A stretch of 64,000 bases of DNA from Ligula intestinalis (GCA_036362985.1 JAYGXS010000001.1:43320156-43384155), one strand, 5' to 3'. Counted from the first letter of the stretch, positions 22,986 through 35,603 are shown. The notes: generated by a model from the sequence alone, not told the origin. Program-made: numbers and translations.

Positions 22986-24896
22986 ATTGATTGTCAGACG
23001 ACTGAACAAATGCCGGCTAGAGCACCGCGTCTGAAGTGATGTGACCGCGAGAATCGCCACAGCATTTGGAGCAGCCTTTGTGTGAGTCGACCTTGACAGG
23101 TGATTGGTCAGATGGATTGTCTAGACAGACGGGCGTAGGCGGCCAGTGCATGTGCACCCACTGGCGGCGGTGATCGGTCGCACGGAATGAGTCACCACAA
23201 ATTGCCTGGGTTTAAAATGCATAGCCTGGCGTGGTTTGCTATATTATTTCAGAACCGTAGAAAATAACCCTCTCGGATTTAACTACTTTATCCATACAAC
23301 GGCATGCAAAAAGTGCCTTATTGTAGTTTTTCTGATAAAAACTACTTTATTTGTTGAGTGTTGCTTTTGGTTTTTTTTAATATCACTCTCATTCTGCCCA
23401 AAGGATTACAGTTAACAGAAATTCACTTATTTTTTTCATATTTATTGTGCAAATTTCGCTGCTTTTCCGTGAAGAGGCTCCCTCCTTAAGGAATTAGCAA
23501 CTGCAGGATCCTGAGCTGCTACTCCGGCATCAGTGGTCGTTAACGACCCGTCGATGCGTGCACACGGTGTTAAGTCATACCTCCGAGGAGGGGTGTCTGC
23601 AGCTGTGACCGCATCGATGCACGCATGTACGTTCTAGAGTGGGTCGGTTGGCTGTAGATGACCAATCGGAAGGAGCACCTGTGATGAGGGGCAGTGACCT
23701 TGAGCCTTTTGAGGGTGGAATCGAAGGTGGGTGGTGTAGTACTGATTACCACTTTCGTACTGGTGAGGAGTTGCTCGATGAGCGTCGGATTCAGCTTCGC
23801 GAGTGCTGCCCAGGGTTGAGGAATTACCAGCCACTAACGGCAAGTAATCCGGTAATGCTCTCATTAAGTATTTCCGTGTTTGGCTGTGCGACTTCTCATT
23901 AGGGGCTTAAGATTAAAGTTTGATGTGGTTGAAAGTGCCTCTGAGCTGTCTTAGTTGCCAATACAAGAGAAAGTGTCTTACTTCTACGAAAATTCCCATT
24001 TAACCATTGAAAATCTAGATTGGCAAACATGTGTTTCCAATCATTCAGCCGAGTCCTGCATGCAGGCAGTGCGAAAACGGAGAGTATGACTAACCATTCC
24101 CCCTCCTGCAACATTTAAATAGTGTACTTAACTGAGGATTTTGCTCCCCTGACGATTAATGACAGCGAACATTTGTTTACCAGTCTAATGTTTCAACGTT
24201 CCTCGTTGGGAATTCCAGGCCCAGCGAAAATAAATGCAAGGACATTCGGGAAACTATGCACGTGCCTCATACGATCGAACATTAGTAGCAGATAGCAGAA
24301 TAAAATGTGGAAGGCAGGCACGTAGGCAATATTTAATTTAGCAGCTGACCTAATGCGCATTCGAACTTTTCAGTAACACAATCATGCTTCTAACTTCACA
24401 GGAGACGCGTTCATGGTGGTCTCAAGGAGGCATAGTTATTAAGGTCGACTGATTTATGAATAAATAGTCCAATGAACGGACACAAGCACCTTACCGTTTT
24501 GTTGTGCTGCACCTTCATCGGGGCTTGGATCTTCAATGTGAGCGGAAGGAAGCGCGATCTACTTACCTTTAAAAATTTGGTGTTTTGCCGTGTCAGTGTT
24601 GGTTGCGTTGAGTTGAGGGAGGAGGGATACCGTTGGCAGTAGAAGAATAATCAGAGTTTTGAGAGAAGGTAAGGATATGGACATTCAAAGCGGGAACAGC
24701 TCTTCGCGATGGGGAAGGAACCATAACCTGGGTCGACAGGCTGTAAGTGATTGAGCATCTCCCTCTTGCTTCGCGACAGGGTCTCGATGATGAAATTATC
24801 CATTACGTGGTCACATAAGATGACGCAGGAAAAATTCAAGTGAAGTTTAGAAAGGTGTGCTGATTAATGTGCTCAGCCAGATCAGAAGTTGAGAGT
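22986..24896. other. Non-coding region, nothing recognised
   Basis: No RT, splice-consistent exon or RNA gene was seen. Short open frames lack any family motif. Confidence 0.35.
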
Positions 24897-25065
24897 GCAG
24901 ATCACGTCGGGCAGTCGCCATTATCGCAAAGGGGTTAAGGCTAAGCCGGTTAAACCCTAACTACTGCGATGTTTCAGGCCCGGTTCTTTAGAAAAGGATA
25001 GAAGTCGTGGAGGCCAAGGTAGAAGGAAATTGTATTATGTACAGAATAATTAGGAGAAAAATTAA
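24897..25065 (+). repeat. Dispersed repeat R, copy 2
   Basis: It matches 22,810-22,985 in order and orientation: ATCACGTCGGGCAGTCGCC, AAGGGGTTAAGGC, GGTTAAACCCTAACTACTGC, GTGGAGGCCAAGGTAGAAGG and ATGTACAGAA. Copies are about 2.1 kb apart, so they could be the two ends of one degraded element. Confidence 0.55.
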
Positions 25066-27196
25066 CAGAAGGGTTGACTCTGCCTGGGGTGGAGTTCGAC
25101 CATGAGGGGCGAGAGGGAGAACGCCGCAGCCTCGCATCCGCCGCGCGCCGGGGCGAAAGGCCGAGTGAGTTCCGCCTTGCCTGTTGAATGGGCTCAGTGT
25201 GAAGTGTGGTTCTGCCAGCGCTAACCACAAATCCGGCGCATATCAGTAATCAGCGGTACGTAAAAATCGATTGACTGATTTGTCTGCCGGGGCGAGTCCA
25301 GTGTGAACCAGTAATCAGCGATGCGCCAAAAATCGATCGACTGGCCATGTTGACAGAGCAGGCAGAATGAGTGATCATGACAGCGCTGGGGCGGGGGGGG
25401 GGGCAGAATCTTACAGTTTTACCGATTCACAAAGGTAAGGGTATCTGTGTATTTCTGTAGTGTCAGAGGTCTGTTTCCTCTAAATATGTCAAGACTATGC
25501 TAGGAGTCTTCAGCTGACTCCTTTCAGATAGGTCGGCCTGTAAGTTTCGTCACCATATGCCGTGAGACATTTTCCTGATGTGGCTCTAAAGTAAACTGCA
25601 GGAACTTACTCTAAACGGCGGTCCATCTTGCATCAAAACAATCCTCGGTGGCTTTTTGCGGTTGTGGCATCTCTGGGGCCTGGATCCAAGATGAAATGGC
25701 TGCAGCCCGCTTCGAAGAGGGGACGCATGCAGCTACCTGAGGCGCAGGAGGAAATAAGCGTTCACTTTAATTGATAAGTGTGTAGTGAACTAACTCCGTG
25801 TGTTACGCTCAAAGTCTCGCGGCTGCTAGCAACTGCGCACGCACCTGGGTCTGCCTACCCCAATCCGGTCTGGCCAATCACCTGCCTGTGGCGAACTAAC
25901 ACATGATCGCGCTGTACACGCTTTGTTGACTCCCGCGCTCTCACATTTCGGAGTGGTCCTCTTGCAAGTGGTCCACTCGTCCGACTCGTCCGTTCCAACC
26001 TATTCACACCTCCTCTGTCCAAAATATACTAGTCCTTCCACCTGGCGTACCACTGCCCTTTTTCCAACACAAAATCGAGCCTGAAGATCCCTCATTAACT
26101 TGGGCCACTGCATAAGTGAACCGTCAGCTTTTGCGCGTCCCAACCAGTTACGCGCTGCAAGGGGAGAGCACTTACGTTATAAGTGTACGGTCACATCGAC
26201 TCAACCGATATGTTTGGATTATGCCGAATAGTATGTCCTAACACGGACGATGCACGAAGATGTAGTATGGGTGGTGCCAAATGAGTCTGGTAACGCTTGC
26301 AAAGGTTCAACTGTCGTTACCGGTGATATACACCGTTTGCCTCATGGAAGTATTGTGACGCAGGGACGGGGTTGAGGTCTTGAATTATTTTCGATAGTTA
26401 TGTTCGACCTGCACTGCACCTAACGCACTCTCTCTCTCTCTTCCCTTAACGTCCTGGACCCTATGTTAAGACAGACTCAAAGAGACTGGGGGTGGAATCG
26501 CGCACAGTGGTTGAAAAGGTTAACATCCGGTCTAGGAAGGCCAAATGCTCCTGGCCCGTTTGCAATGGCCTCGGTATTCACAACAACAACAACAAAGGGG
26601 CGACTAAAGTCAGAACGGAGTGGGCGTGCCATAGAGGCCGTACAATGAAGAGGCCACGGCAGCCGAACTCTCTGTCCTAAGAGGTGGACCGAGTCACATC
26701 GTCAGTTGTGGCATCCTTCCAAGCTACGGCTTTCAACTTATTGGCTTATATGCCCTGGGTATCGTGTGGTCGGACTCTCCAGAGTGGACCTCAATCTCTC
26801 TTTCCTCCCCCACCAGTCGATTGTGCGGGCTAGTGTACCAACTGATGCGTGGTGGCTGATGGAGTTAGGCAGGCTGCACAAGACCTAATTCCTACAAAGC
26901 ACATGGGTAACATGGGTAAGTTTTAAAAAATAATGAAAAAACGACTATATGCGTAGCAGTAGTTGTAAACGGGTTGTTTCTACTTCAACCCATCTTGTCA
27001 AGCCTGCTACGACATCCTCGCCTACCATTCAGTTAAAAAAGAAGTAGTAGTTGCAGTGCCCATGCTGTTTTTACACAAACGATACGGTTAATGCGCACAC
27101 AAATATGGTCTTAAGCAGCAGTTGTTTTTATAACACTGACAAGTACCACCTAGACCCATGCTGAACCTGATGAAGGTGTCTTTTCTTCGCTTCTAG
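25066..27196. other. Non-coding region with faint repeats
   Basis: There is a G-run near 25,391-25,403 and a CT-run near 26,429-26,440. The 26,620-26,860 stretch loosely resembles 8,805-8,960 and 18,511-18,555. No gene is supported. Confidence 0.35.
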
Positions 27197-27520
27197 TCAG
27201 TCACTCAACGAATCTGAGCCCAGTACGGCATCCTCCTTAAGGTACCCGTCTTTGACTGGGATTTCAACCCATATTATGTTGTCCGACATATGAATGCCTT
27301 CGCATACAGTATTTCTCGGTGAAATCTTCAAGTTGCTTCTGCACACACCCAACCACAAAACGTTATACGGAGAGGACAGTATGAACTCCTGTAGGCGGCT
27401 CAGGCTAACTCGAGGTGTCTCGTTAATGTTGAAACCCAATAAAGATAGTTGCGGAATATTGTTCAGGACACAGCGATGGATTGTTTTAAGGTCGACGTGG
27501 AATATATCCGCGACTTCACT
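27197..27520 (-). CDS. Unrecognised open frame, 107 codons
   Basis: From the first ATG (27,518-27,520) the frame runs MFLGSEVADIFHVDLKTIHR, CVLNNIPQLSLLGF, ... SLSRLQEFILSSPYNVLWLG and ends in TGA. It has a balanced amino acid composition and no low complexity. A stop lies just upstream, and no matching exon is visible on either side. I do not recognise the family. It may be an isolated exon, a piece of a transposon or chance. Confidence 0.2.
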   Translation of the reverse strand, partial: SEVADIFHVDLKTIHRCVLNNIPQLSLLGFNINETPRVSLSRLQEFILSSPYNVLWLGVCRSNLKISPRNTVCEGIHMSDNIIWVEIPVKDGYLKEDAVLGSDSLSD

Positions 27521-27999
27521 TCCGAGAAACATAGTCCACACGACGGTGTCCACCGTGTGCTCCCATCAGGGTGAGCGCGGGAACAGTTAATTTTGCGCGA
27601 ATTAGTTTGCAATGATAATAGACTTACACAGCCTCTGCTGCGTTCTCTCCTTACCCACCTGTCGGGATCCGATGTCAACACAGAATAGAAAACGTCGGGG
27701 GCGGGACCGGGCGCGGTGCGACGGGAATCTGCACCTAGGCGTGCTGCCACACCACCTAGGTGCGCCTTTCAGATAACACCAGCTTTGTTCGTCCAGCCGA
27801 TCTACCATCTCACCCGTTTTCAAAGCCCAAGCGGTCATGCGACCATATGCGTACCACCATCAGCAACTCAAGTGATCACTGCAGGGGGGTTGTGGTTATT
27901 TCGATCATGGGTTGGCCACGTCCGAGACGGGCTGAGCAGACGAATCATACACGTGAGAAGTAAGCACGTCATGACCAATTCCAGTGACAGTGAGTCTAA

Positions 28000-28683
28000 T
28001 TGCCCATTTATGTAACGCCAACATTCATCACAGCTGAGGAAATTGCTACTATAAATGACAGGAAGTTAACTATCATGTGCACAAATGCACAGAGTATGCT
28101 ATCAAAGCTAGACGAGCTGAAGATTCATGCCTTTGAATTATCACCAGATAAAGATTCAATAACGGAAACTTGGCTGTCTGAACAGGTAGCTGACGGCAAG
28201 GTGTCCATGCCTGGCTATCAACTGTTCAGAAAGGACAGAGAAGGTCGTCAAGGCGGTGGCGTAGCAACATACGTGAAAAATGGACTCACAGTTTTAGACA
28301 AAACGGATAAACTGGCGTGTACTCCCGAGGCCATCTGGCTGTCCATTAAAGTACCAGGTACGCCCAACCTCGATGTCCTGACACTCTACCGACCACCAAG
28401 AAGAGAGCCCGTAGTGGATGCCTCCTTGCTAGATGAGCTGGAAAAGATTACTGCACGATCGGACATCCTGATTGTGGGGGACTTTAACGCGCCTCACATC
28501 GACTGGGGTGCGGCCTGCGCACATATCTCCGATCTAACCTTCGACAGCTGCCTTCTGAGCATGAATCTAATGTTATTTCTCACGCAACACGTCCCTTTTC
28601 CGACAAGGATGCGCGACGGCAAACAGTCCAACTGTCTGGACCTTGTTCTCACGAAATCGCAGGACAGCATCGACGAAGTGTCA
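28000..28683 (+). pseudogene. LINE C endonuclease domain
   Basis: Motifs: IMCTNAQSMLSKLDEL, TETWLSEQV, GGGVATYVKNGL, LTLYRPPRREPV, ILIVGDFNAPHIDWG and SNCLDLVLTKSQD, in the order expected for the APE-like fold. A stop ends the frame at 28,684-28,686, well before the RT, so the polyprotein is broken. Confidence 0.8.
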
Positions 28684-28803
28684 TAGCTCCCACCACTAGG
28701 TAAAAGTGACCATATTGTCCTGCTATGGGAGTACTCGTTATCCTCAATACCGGAGAGACCCTCAACAGCCAGAAGAAATATTTGGCGAGGCGATTTCGAT
28801 CGA

Positions 28804-30877
28804 ATGAAGACCGAACTCACGCGCGCCGAGTGGGAACCTCCATTTTCTGGAAACATAACTGCGGACTGGGAAGCGTTCCGGAACACACTGCACAGACTCA
28901 TCGACAACCACTGTCCAATTTCGCGAAAAAGGGCGACCACTAGACCGCGATGGCTTACGCAGGCCTTAAAGATAGAAGTGAACAAGAAGCAGAAGCTGTG
29001 GGAAAAAATACTAGCAGACAGGACTCCTGCATCTGTCAGTGCCTACAAAACTCAGAGAAACCGGGTCAAGGGTTTTATTCTCAAAACAAGACGGGCTTTC
29101 GAAGCAGACTTGCTAAACCGGGCCACAGTGAACCCCAAACTGTTTTACAGTTTCCTCAGGCAGAGTACCAAAGACAAGGATCCGATACCCCTGCTGAGGA
29201 CTGCTGAGGGAAGAGACTTGATAGATGATGAAGCAAAGGCTGATCATTGCTCGAAATTTTTCCGGTCAGTCTTCACAAAGGAAACGGCATACGATCACCC
29301 CACCGACGACACCGAAGCGGATACAATAGTTGAGACTGTCCAATTCCCCGACGCTGTTGTTCTTAAGGAACTCTTAAGGTTAAAAGAATCTCAGTCACCA
29401 GGTCCCGACGACGTACCAGCCAAGATTTTGAAGGAGCTCGCCAATGAGTTGGCCAAACCACTCTCTATGCTCTTCCAAACCTCCTTCGAGACCGGGTGCC
29501 TACCAGTAGATTGGAAATCCACGAGGATTACGCCCCTATACAGGGGGGGGGAGCCGGGTCTCAGCGAATAACTACCGACTGGTCAGCCTTTCTGCAATCT
29601 GTTGCAAAATCATGGAAAAAATTATCAAACAACAACTTATGCAGTTCCTGGATTAAAACCATCTGCTATCGGATGCTCAGAATGGTTTTCGTAGAGGTAG
29701 GTCCTGCGTAACAAACTTGCTCTACTGTTTAGAACGGTGGACTGAGGCAGTCGATAGTGAAAACTCAGTGCACGCTGTCTATATTGACTTTAAAAAGGCT
29801 TTCGATAGCGTGCCGCACCACCGCCTCCTTTATAAACTCAGCCGCATAGGAGTAAGGGGTAGGCTCCTTGGGTGGATAAAAAGCTTCCTAATCGGTCGCT
29901 CGCAAACTGTCCACATCAGCGACAAACAGTCAGCCAAGGTTGAGGTTTAGAGTGGTGTTCCCCAAGGCTCCGTTCTCGGTCCTATCTTGTTTGTTATCTA
30001 AATCAACGACTGTGTCCGCGAACAGGATTGCGGTATCGCCATGTTCGCCGATGATATAAAACTTTAGAGCGTAATTCAAACTGCGGCTGACGAAGTGCAC
30101 TTACAGGAAAATTTAAATAGACTTCAAAAATGGTCGGCGGACTGGCTCTTGTCGTTCAATGAGAGCAAGTGCACCACCATTCGAGTCGGCAAACCCGGTT
30201 CTTCAAACGGCACGGCCTACCGACTGAATGACATAACATTGGAGGAAGTGAACGCCCAGAAAGACTTGGGAGTCTGGATCACACCCTCGCTTAAACCCTC
30301 CCTGCATTGCACAAAGGTAGCCAAGTCCGCGATGTCGATCCTATACCTCGTCAGACGAGCTTTTTCTACCTTCAATGAAGAGTACTTCACAAAAGTTTTC
30401 GCAACCTTCGTACGACTGCACCTAGAATCCGCTATCCAAGCTTGGAGACCCTGGGCCACTAGAGACATCAACATCCTGGAAAAGGTACAACGGCGCGCAA
30501 TTAAACTTGGTATTGGGCAGGGCTCGCAGCCTTATGAAACACGGCTGTTGAATCTCAACCTCTTCCCATTGCGCTGCAGGCAGCTTCGGGGGGACCTGAT
30601 ACTAGCAGTCCGCGTATTACGTCTTCAAGACTGCTGTCTTATATCAGGGGATTTTTTCGAATTAGCAACGACCACGAATCTGAGGGGTCTTCCTCTCAAA
30701 TTAAAGGTGACAGGGGCCAGGCTGGACGCTCGGAAACATTTCTTCTCAAAAAGGGTGGTCGGAGCGTGGAATGCGCTTCCTCAGGACGTCGTTATGTCGG
30801 AATCGCTAGAGGGTTTTAAGCGAAAACTGGATCGATATAACAGTGCACGATGGATCGGAACTGACAATTTACAATAA
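28804..30877 (+). pseudogene. LINE C reverse transcriptase and C-terminal region
   Basis: Motifs in order: SQSPGPDDVPAKILKELANE, CLPVDWKSTRITPLYRGG (then frameshift), NYRLVSLSAICCKIMEKII, VYIDFKKAFDSVPHHRLLYK, SGVPQGSVLGPILF, MFADDIKL (F-A-D-D at 30,044-30,055), LNRLQKWSADWLLSFNESKC, then QRRAIKLG and the C-terminal WNALPQDVV block. Several stops and frameshifts make it non-functional. Confidence 0.8.
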
Positions 30878-30880
30878 TAA

Positions 30881-31600
30881 TACTACTTTCAATATTTCAG
30901 TAGCATTAGTTTTTATATCCTTCACGTTTGCTATTTATAACGCTCTCCCACGCATAGCCTCATACGAAGGTCTCCGCGGTCTACCCTATTTGGTTATCTG
31001 CGTATCGTGATTACCCCGCTAGCGATCTTATCAGCCAGACCTGACGGCCTAAGCATTCAGCCTTGGTTCGAACCAAAGCAGACTGTCGACGATCTGGACG
31101 GATGCCTTTGTTTTTCCAGTTCCGTTGGCGGACTCCGCAATCAGCAAGGAAGAATCAGGACGCGGCTTCCACATGGTGATGATCCTGGGAACCTTTGCAA
31201 TGCCCCCCTCCGTTGAAATTCCCTTTTTTCTCCCAAATCCCACGCATTACCCCCACAAGAGCAACATTTTTTCTCCTAAAATCCCTGAGGAGTTTTTTCA
31301 CTGTCTGCTCCTATTTTCATCCTATGACACAGGACAACTGGCCTCGGCAACATGCTGGGAAACAAATTTTCTGCTATCACTGCATATATGTACAAATAGG
31401 GCACTCAAAGGAATTTTTCCTACATATCCCTTAAGATACTGATACTGATACTCGTGTGCGGACTACCAAGCCACCATCACAAAAATCACGACCTCCCACA
31501 GTGGTCGCGTGAGCTGCTGGTGGTGGTAGACATTTGGTCACTTGACCACTACGGCCTGTAAATACTGCACACCCTTTTCCGCTATCGTCCTTTTTCTGCG
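30881..31600. other. Spacer, nothing recognised
   Basis: No motif or repeat was identified; open frames here have no family features. Confidence 0.35.
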
Positions 31601-31601
31601 A

Positions 31602-31690
31602 TTTTTTCTGATGATTGATTCGAGTGAGAATCCGAAACGTCAAACCACTAAAGTTATTGGTCCGGTGATCACATCTTCTCATTCTGTCTA
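31602..31690 (+). repeat. Hammerhead-type repeat, copy 5 (both halves of the core intact)
   Basis: The plus strand reads CTGATGA (31,608-31,614), TT, a GATTC/GAATC hairpin, then CGAAACGTCAAACC, A-rich sequence, GGTCCGGTGATCAC and ATCTTCTC. Both the CTGATGA and the GAAACGTC halves are exact. Stem I is weak in this copy (TTTTTT against AAACC). Confidence 0.65.
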
Positions 31691-31984
31691 CAAGTACGGT
31701 CCACAAAGGCTCACTGGAAAGCCTAATTCGTCGTTTCATATGTTTTATTGCCAGCAGTGTTTATTTCAAGACATAGTATGCAAATTTATGAACACAAAGA
31801 GAATGGCCAACTAGGTGATAACCAGGGAGGCGTCTTCTTTCTCAATATTGTTAGAGGCATTATCGTACACCTTCTGCCCCATCGCCTGAAGGTACATATA
31901 GAGCAGAAGCTCCGTCAATAAATGTAGGGCGGACTCCAACGACACCCGCGGAACCACAGACGTACTCTTTGCGGCGCGTAAGCC

Positions 31985-32262
31985 AACGTCCACGCCAGTT
32001 TTATCGACTTAACGAAGGCCTCCGATACTGTCAAACACGATAAACTATGGGAACTAGGGCAGAAGTTTGGATGTTCGAAACACTTCATACAATGGGTGTG
32101 TCAACTTTACGATGGGATGACGGCTCGCCTCACTTGCCAAACGGTCAAAAAGCTGTTCCGCATCCGTCGCGTAAACGAAGCTTCGAGGATATCCAAGGAC
32201 GGAGTTCATGACCTATTGTTTGTAGATGACTGAGCGCTAAGCACTCCAAGGGGAAAGTAAAT
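31985..32262 (+). pseudogene. RT fragment of the element A family
   Basis: The frame reads FIDLTKASDTVKHDKLWELG, QKFGCSKHFIQWVCQLYDGM and TARLTCQTV. After an internal deletion come SRISKDGVHDLLFVDD and a stop. It parallels TFVDLTKAFDTVNR...RQKFGCPDHFAHMVRQFHDG of element A copy 1. The F-V-D-D box replaces F-A-D-D. It has no flanking element parts. Confidence 0.75.
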
Positions 32263-32575
32263 CCACTGGTGTGGATCTTTTCGTTTTGAGTTGCTCCAAC
32301 TTCGATTTGATTATGGCCAGTGGGACCAAAATGGTTCTGCAGCATGCTATGCTAAAGGTTAACTACACCTAATCGCGTACCAATGACAACGAAGGTCATC
32401 TCAGAAAACTGAAGAAATTCATGCCGACTGGGAATAATATTACAAGCAAGATGAATGACTGTTATGAAATCGCAAGTCGGATCCCCGTAAGCCCCCATAC
32501 AGACGGCAGTTTGTAGCCCTCCGTTTGGAACCATCACGGTCTCCTGCTCAATACAAAACTGATAAGGCAAAGGAC

Positions 32576-32878
32576 TTGACGTTGTAACTTACCATAATAA
32601 CAGCCTAGGTACTTGCTAAAAGGCCCAGACATGTGTTTCGCCGGTATTCTGCCGGCCCGATATATACCGCGTTCAGAAATTAATTCCTCTGGAGATTAAA
32701 AAGCTGAACTTTCAAAACTGGTATATCATCCAGAAAGCAGATAGGGAAAGCTGGGCTACCCACTGATGAACCAGAACCCTCGCAGCTGTGTCAAGCAGCG
32801 GCAGAATACCGGCGAAACATGCGTCTGGGCCTTTTAGCAAGTACCTAGGCTGTTAGTATGGTAAGTTACAACGTCAAT
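32576..32878. mobile_element. Foldback MITE with about 80-bp inverted arms
   Basis: The left arm (32,576-32,656) starts TTGACGTTGTAACTTACCAT and ends CGCCGGTATTCTGCCG. The right arm (32,798-32,878) is its near-perfect reverse complement, with 140 bp between them. The arms include AGCCTAGGTACTTGCTAAAAG and its complement. No transposase is present. A single-arm copy lies at 49,774-49,824. Confidence 0.7.
32668..32715 (+). repeat. Direct repeat unit, also at 33,003-33,046
   Basis: CAGAAATTAATTCCTCTGGA and GATTAAAAAGCTGAA occur here, inside the foldback MITE, and again about 335 bp downstream, preceded in both by a TATAT-rich phrase. The second copy lies outside the inverted arms, so a duplication or a second truncated insertion is likely. 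Confidence 0.6.
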
Positions 32879-33285
32879 TTATACTACTAACGACTGTTTG
32901 AGGGCAGCATGTGTATATTTCACAGGGGTTGACGGGTTTCAAAACTTATATACACATACAATTTCGGTCTACGCCTATAGACCTTAAATATACTGATATA
33001 TATTGCGATCAGAAATTAATTCCTCTGGAGATTAAAAAGCTGAAGGCAAAGGACTGTTGTACTGGCACAGATCTTGGACGGGGACGGGACGTGGAATTTT
33101 TATAAAAGCTAAGAAAAAGGACTGAATCACTTTTACTTCAGCTGCTCTCAGTAAGTACTGAATATGGCACGGCAGCAGAAGATGTCAGACAATATAAACC
33201 GGTATCCCCAATTGTCACGCCATGGCGAGACAGATACAACTCTGATGGGGCGGTCACGTCGTGAAGATGAACGTAGCTGTGCGAT

Positions 33286-33385
33286 NNNNNNNNNNNNNNN
33301 NNNNNNNNNNNNNNNNNNNNNNNNNNNNNNNNNNNNNNNNNNNNNNNNNNNNNNNNNNNNNNNNNNNNNNNNNNNNNNNNNNNNN
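33286..33385. other. Assembly gap (100 N)
   Basis: Exactly 100 N, a conventional placeholder; the true length is unknown. Confidence 0.99.
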
Positions 33386-35603
33386 CCGTGGCATTCGACG
33401 AGGTCAACCGTATGCTCAACAGTGTGGTGGTGCGGGGTTAGCGACTTGGAAGTGAATTAGCTTTCAGTGATAGTGGACTTGCGTTGCATCTACCGCACCC
33501 AACCTTCTCTCATCCGTCTGTGCCCAGTGATAAGACAGAGACAGGAGGTGGAATCGGGCGCAGGTAAGAGGCGCAGTGGGAACTGCCGAGCCTGGCTTAC
33601 ATTCCACAGGGTGGAAGTGCCATAAAAACCATGGGCGGCTGGTGCCTGAACCTGCACCAGTCACCAACGTCGTTCCATGTTTGGCATTTTATTACGAGAG
33701 CACAAGCCGAATAATGCCTGCCTTCCCTTGAGCTGGCGCCCGCTCAAAACAGACATAGGAAAGGCGCCTATCTCGCGAATTTAAAGCGTGCTCTATGGTG
33801 CAATATAGTGTGTTACCATGTCTCTTGTGGCAAGCGCAGACGGGCGGTCTAGCTGTCAGCAACGGAGTCGAATCCCAGCACCGGCAGCCTTGGCCAATCG
33901 ACTGATTCGCCAGAAAGTTTAAAGAGAGGTTAAGGCAAAATTTAGCAACCCCCATCACCATGACACTTCCGGTTATTCCTCTCTATTAATAAAGCTGACG
34001 TACTTGAAGTTTATCAAAATGCATTAAAATCATGGTTAAAACCCGCAAACTGGGTGGATAAATCGGTTCTGTTTGTCAGTACTTTGTGCGTGGGAAGTGA
34101 CTGGTTCGAGGAGTTACAGTCAGAACTTCTTCTGAGTGCCTCCATTCCCACAATGATTCAATCTCACAGAAGGGCATTGCGTGAGTCGCCAGGCCGTCTC
34201 TCGTGACAGCGTGCATCTGTACGTGAACACGGATCTCGCATGTTATTGCTCGTCTGCCTTTTTGAGCAATATAATTATTTAATGTGGTGAGATTTCCTAC
34301 AATAGGGGCAAATGATCTTCCTATTACCAAATATGACGCTCATCACAACGGTGGCAGACATGACGTTTCGCCGAAAAACTGTCGGTGTTGACATGCGAGA
34401 CTTCAGAAAACGCACGCCAGGCATGATAGCACTCCGTTGGTTCACCGAGGAATTGTCATACACGCCCCCTCCTGACAGAGGATATGAGAGACCTTCTCCC
34501 ACGGAAAACTACCCTTGTCTGGTATGAAGTTTTCGAGCACCTTCTCACCACGCATACTAACCAACACTGGATGGGCAGCACATGATCAAATGTATCTACT
34601 CGATCTCTTTATATCTACAGTCAAGAATGATAAGTCATAGTAAGAACGAAGTAACTAATGCCTTGATTGAATTCCCGAATTCCTCCCCGACTCTAGCTTA
34701 GCAAAATTCGTTCGGGGAACAGATTGCTCCTACAACTTTAAAACTTCGAAATACGACTGCCTCATTTCTCCGATACTTATCCCAGGAAGCTTCATTTAGG
34801 AGGTTGCAGTTAGCGTGATCGTAAGTGGTAGAGTCCAGATCAAGTCGATATAATCATTGAAGACATTTTTGCACTGTAATCAAAAGCCTTACGAGAGTTC
34901 CGTAGCGTTTTTTGGCTAGAAAGGCGACGTAACACCAGAGCTACACTCACAGCGACGCACCGCCAATGTTAAATATGCAAAACAGAAGGCTGATTGCAGA
35001 GAGGACGTGTACCGCACACTAAAGGTCGCCAATTAGCGCCCAAGACGTCAGATCACGGGGTTCGTTACCCTGCGTGTGCATCAGTTACACACGTATCTTT
35101 ATGCCTAGACGGACTCAATTACGGACATTGTACAGTTGCAGTTGCAACTGTAGGTGATACAGAGGGTAAAATCATTTATCACGTGCATGTTCTCAGGATG
35201 AACAGACGTAGACTGGGAACGCAAGACTTGCAGCCAGAAAATATTGTCTATTTTAGCGATTATGTCGTGTAGATTCAACGGCGAGAAGAGAGATCTACGA
35301 TGAACCTTCTACGGCGCATACAAGTCGTTAAAGTGCCCACGCGTCCGATAGCCCAGAAAGCGAGAAGGCTTACCAAAGCGAAGAAGGACTAACGGAATGA
35401 AGCAAGAAAGAACATGGGACATTTTTTTCATATTGACGACGGGCACACAAAATATAGGACAAAGTAGAAAAGGGAAACTCTGTTTCTGTAAGCGACCACG
35501 ACAACAGTAGCGTCAAAGGAGAGGTGGCAAGGAGAAAAGAAAGGTAAGCATCATAGGGAGGTAGCTTTTGTACAGTGGAAAGTCGTGAGAGAGGAGGAGG
35601 ACA
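33386..35603. other. 3' flank of DCAF1, nothing recognised
   Basis: No coding exon or known repeat was identified. A phrase with a B-box-like GAGTCGAATCCC near 33,866 could be an old tRNA-derived fragment, but no A box was found at the right distance. No convincing minus-strand AATAAA is seen close to the DCAF1 stop. Confidence 0.35.

Larger units (their letters stand above)
28000..30880 (+). mobile_element. CR1/jockey-type LINE C, nearly full length but decayed
   Basis: The plus-strand order is endonuclease (28,000-28,683), linker and RT (28,804-30,060), then thumb and C-terminal region (30,095-30,877). Damage includes a stop after the endonuclease, a frameshift at a G8 run (29,543-29,550), another between 29,570 and 29,717, and stops near 29,948, 29,998 and 30,064. 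The end FSKRVVGAWNALPQDVV and FKRKLDRY is typical of the clade. It is not nested in a recognised gene. Confidence 0.85.

Noticed and set aside
25800..25990. Possible Cys/His phrase (CARTWVCLPQSGLANHL) resembling LINE-type fingers
   Set aside because: A single weak match in one frame with stops close by and no flanking LINE sequence.
33138..33460. Frames running through the N gap
   Set aside because: The N run has no stops by definition, so the apparent length is meaningless.
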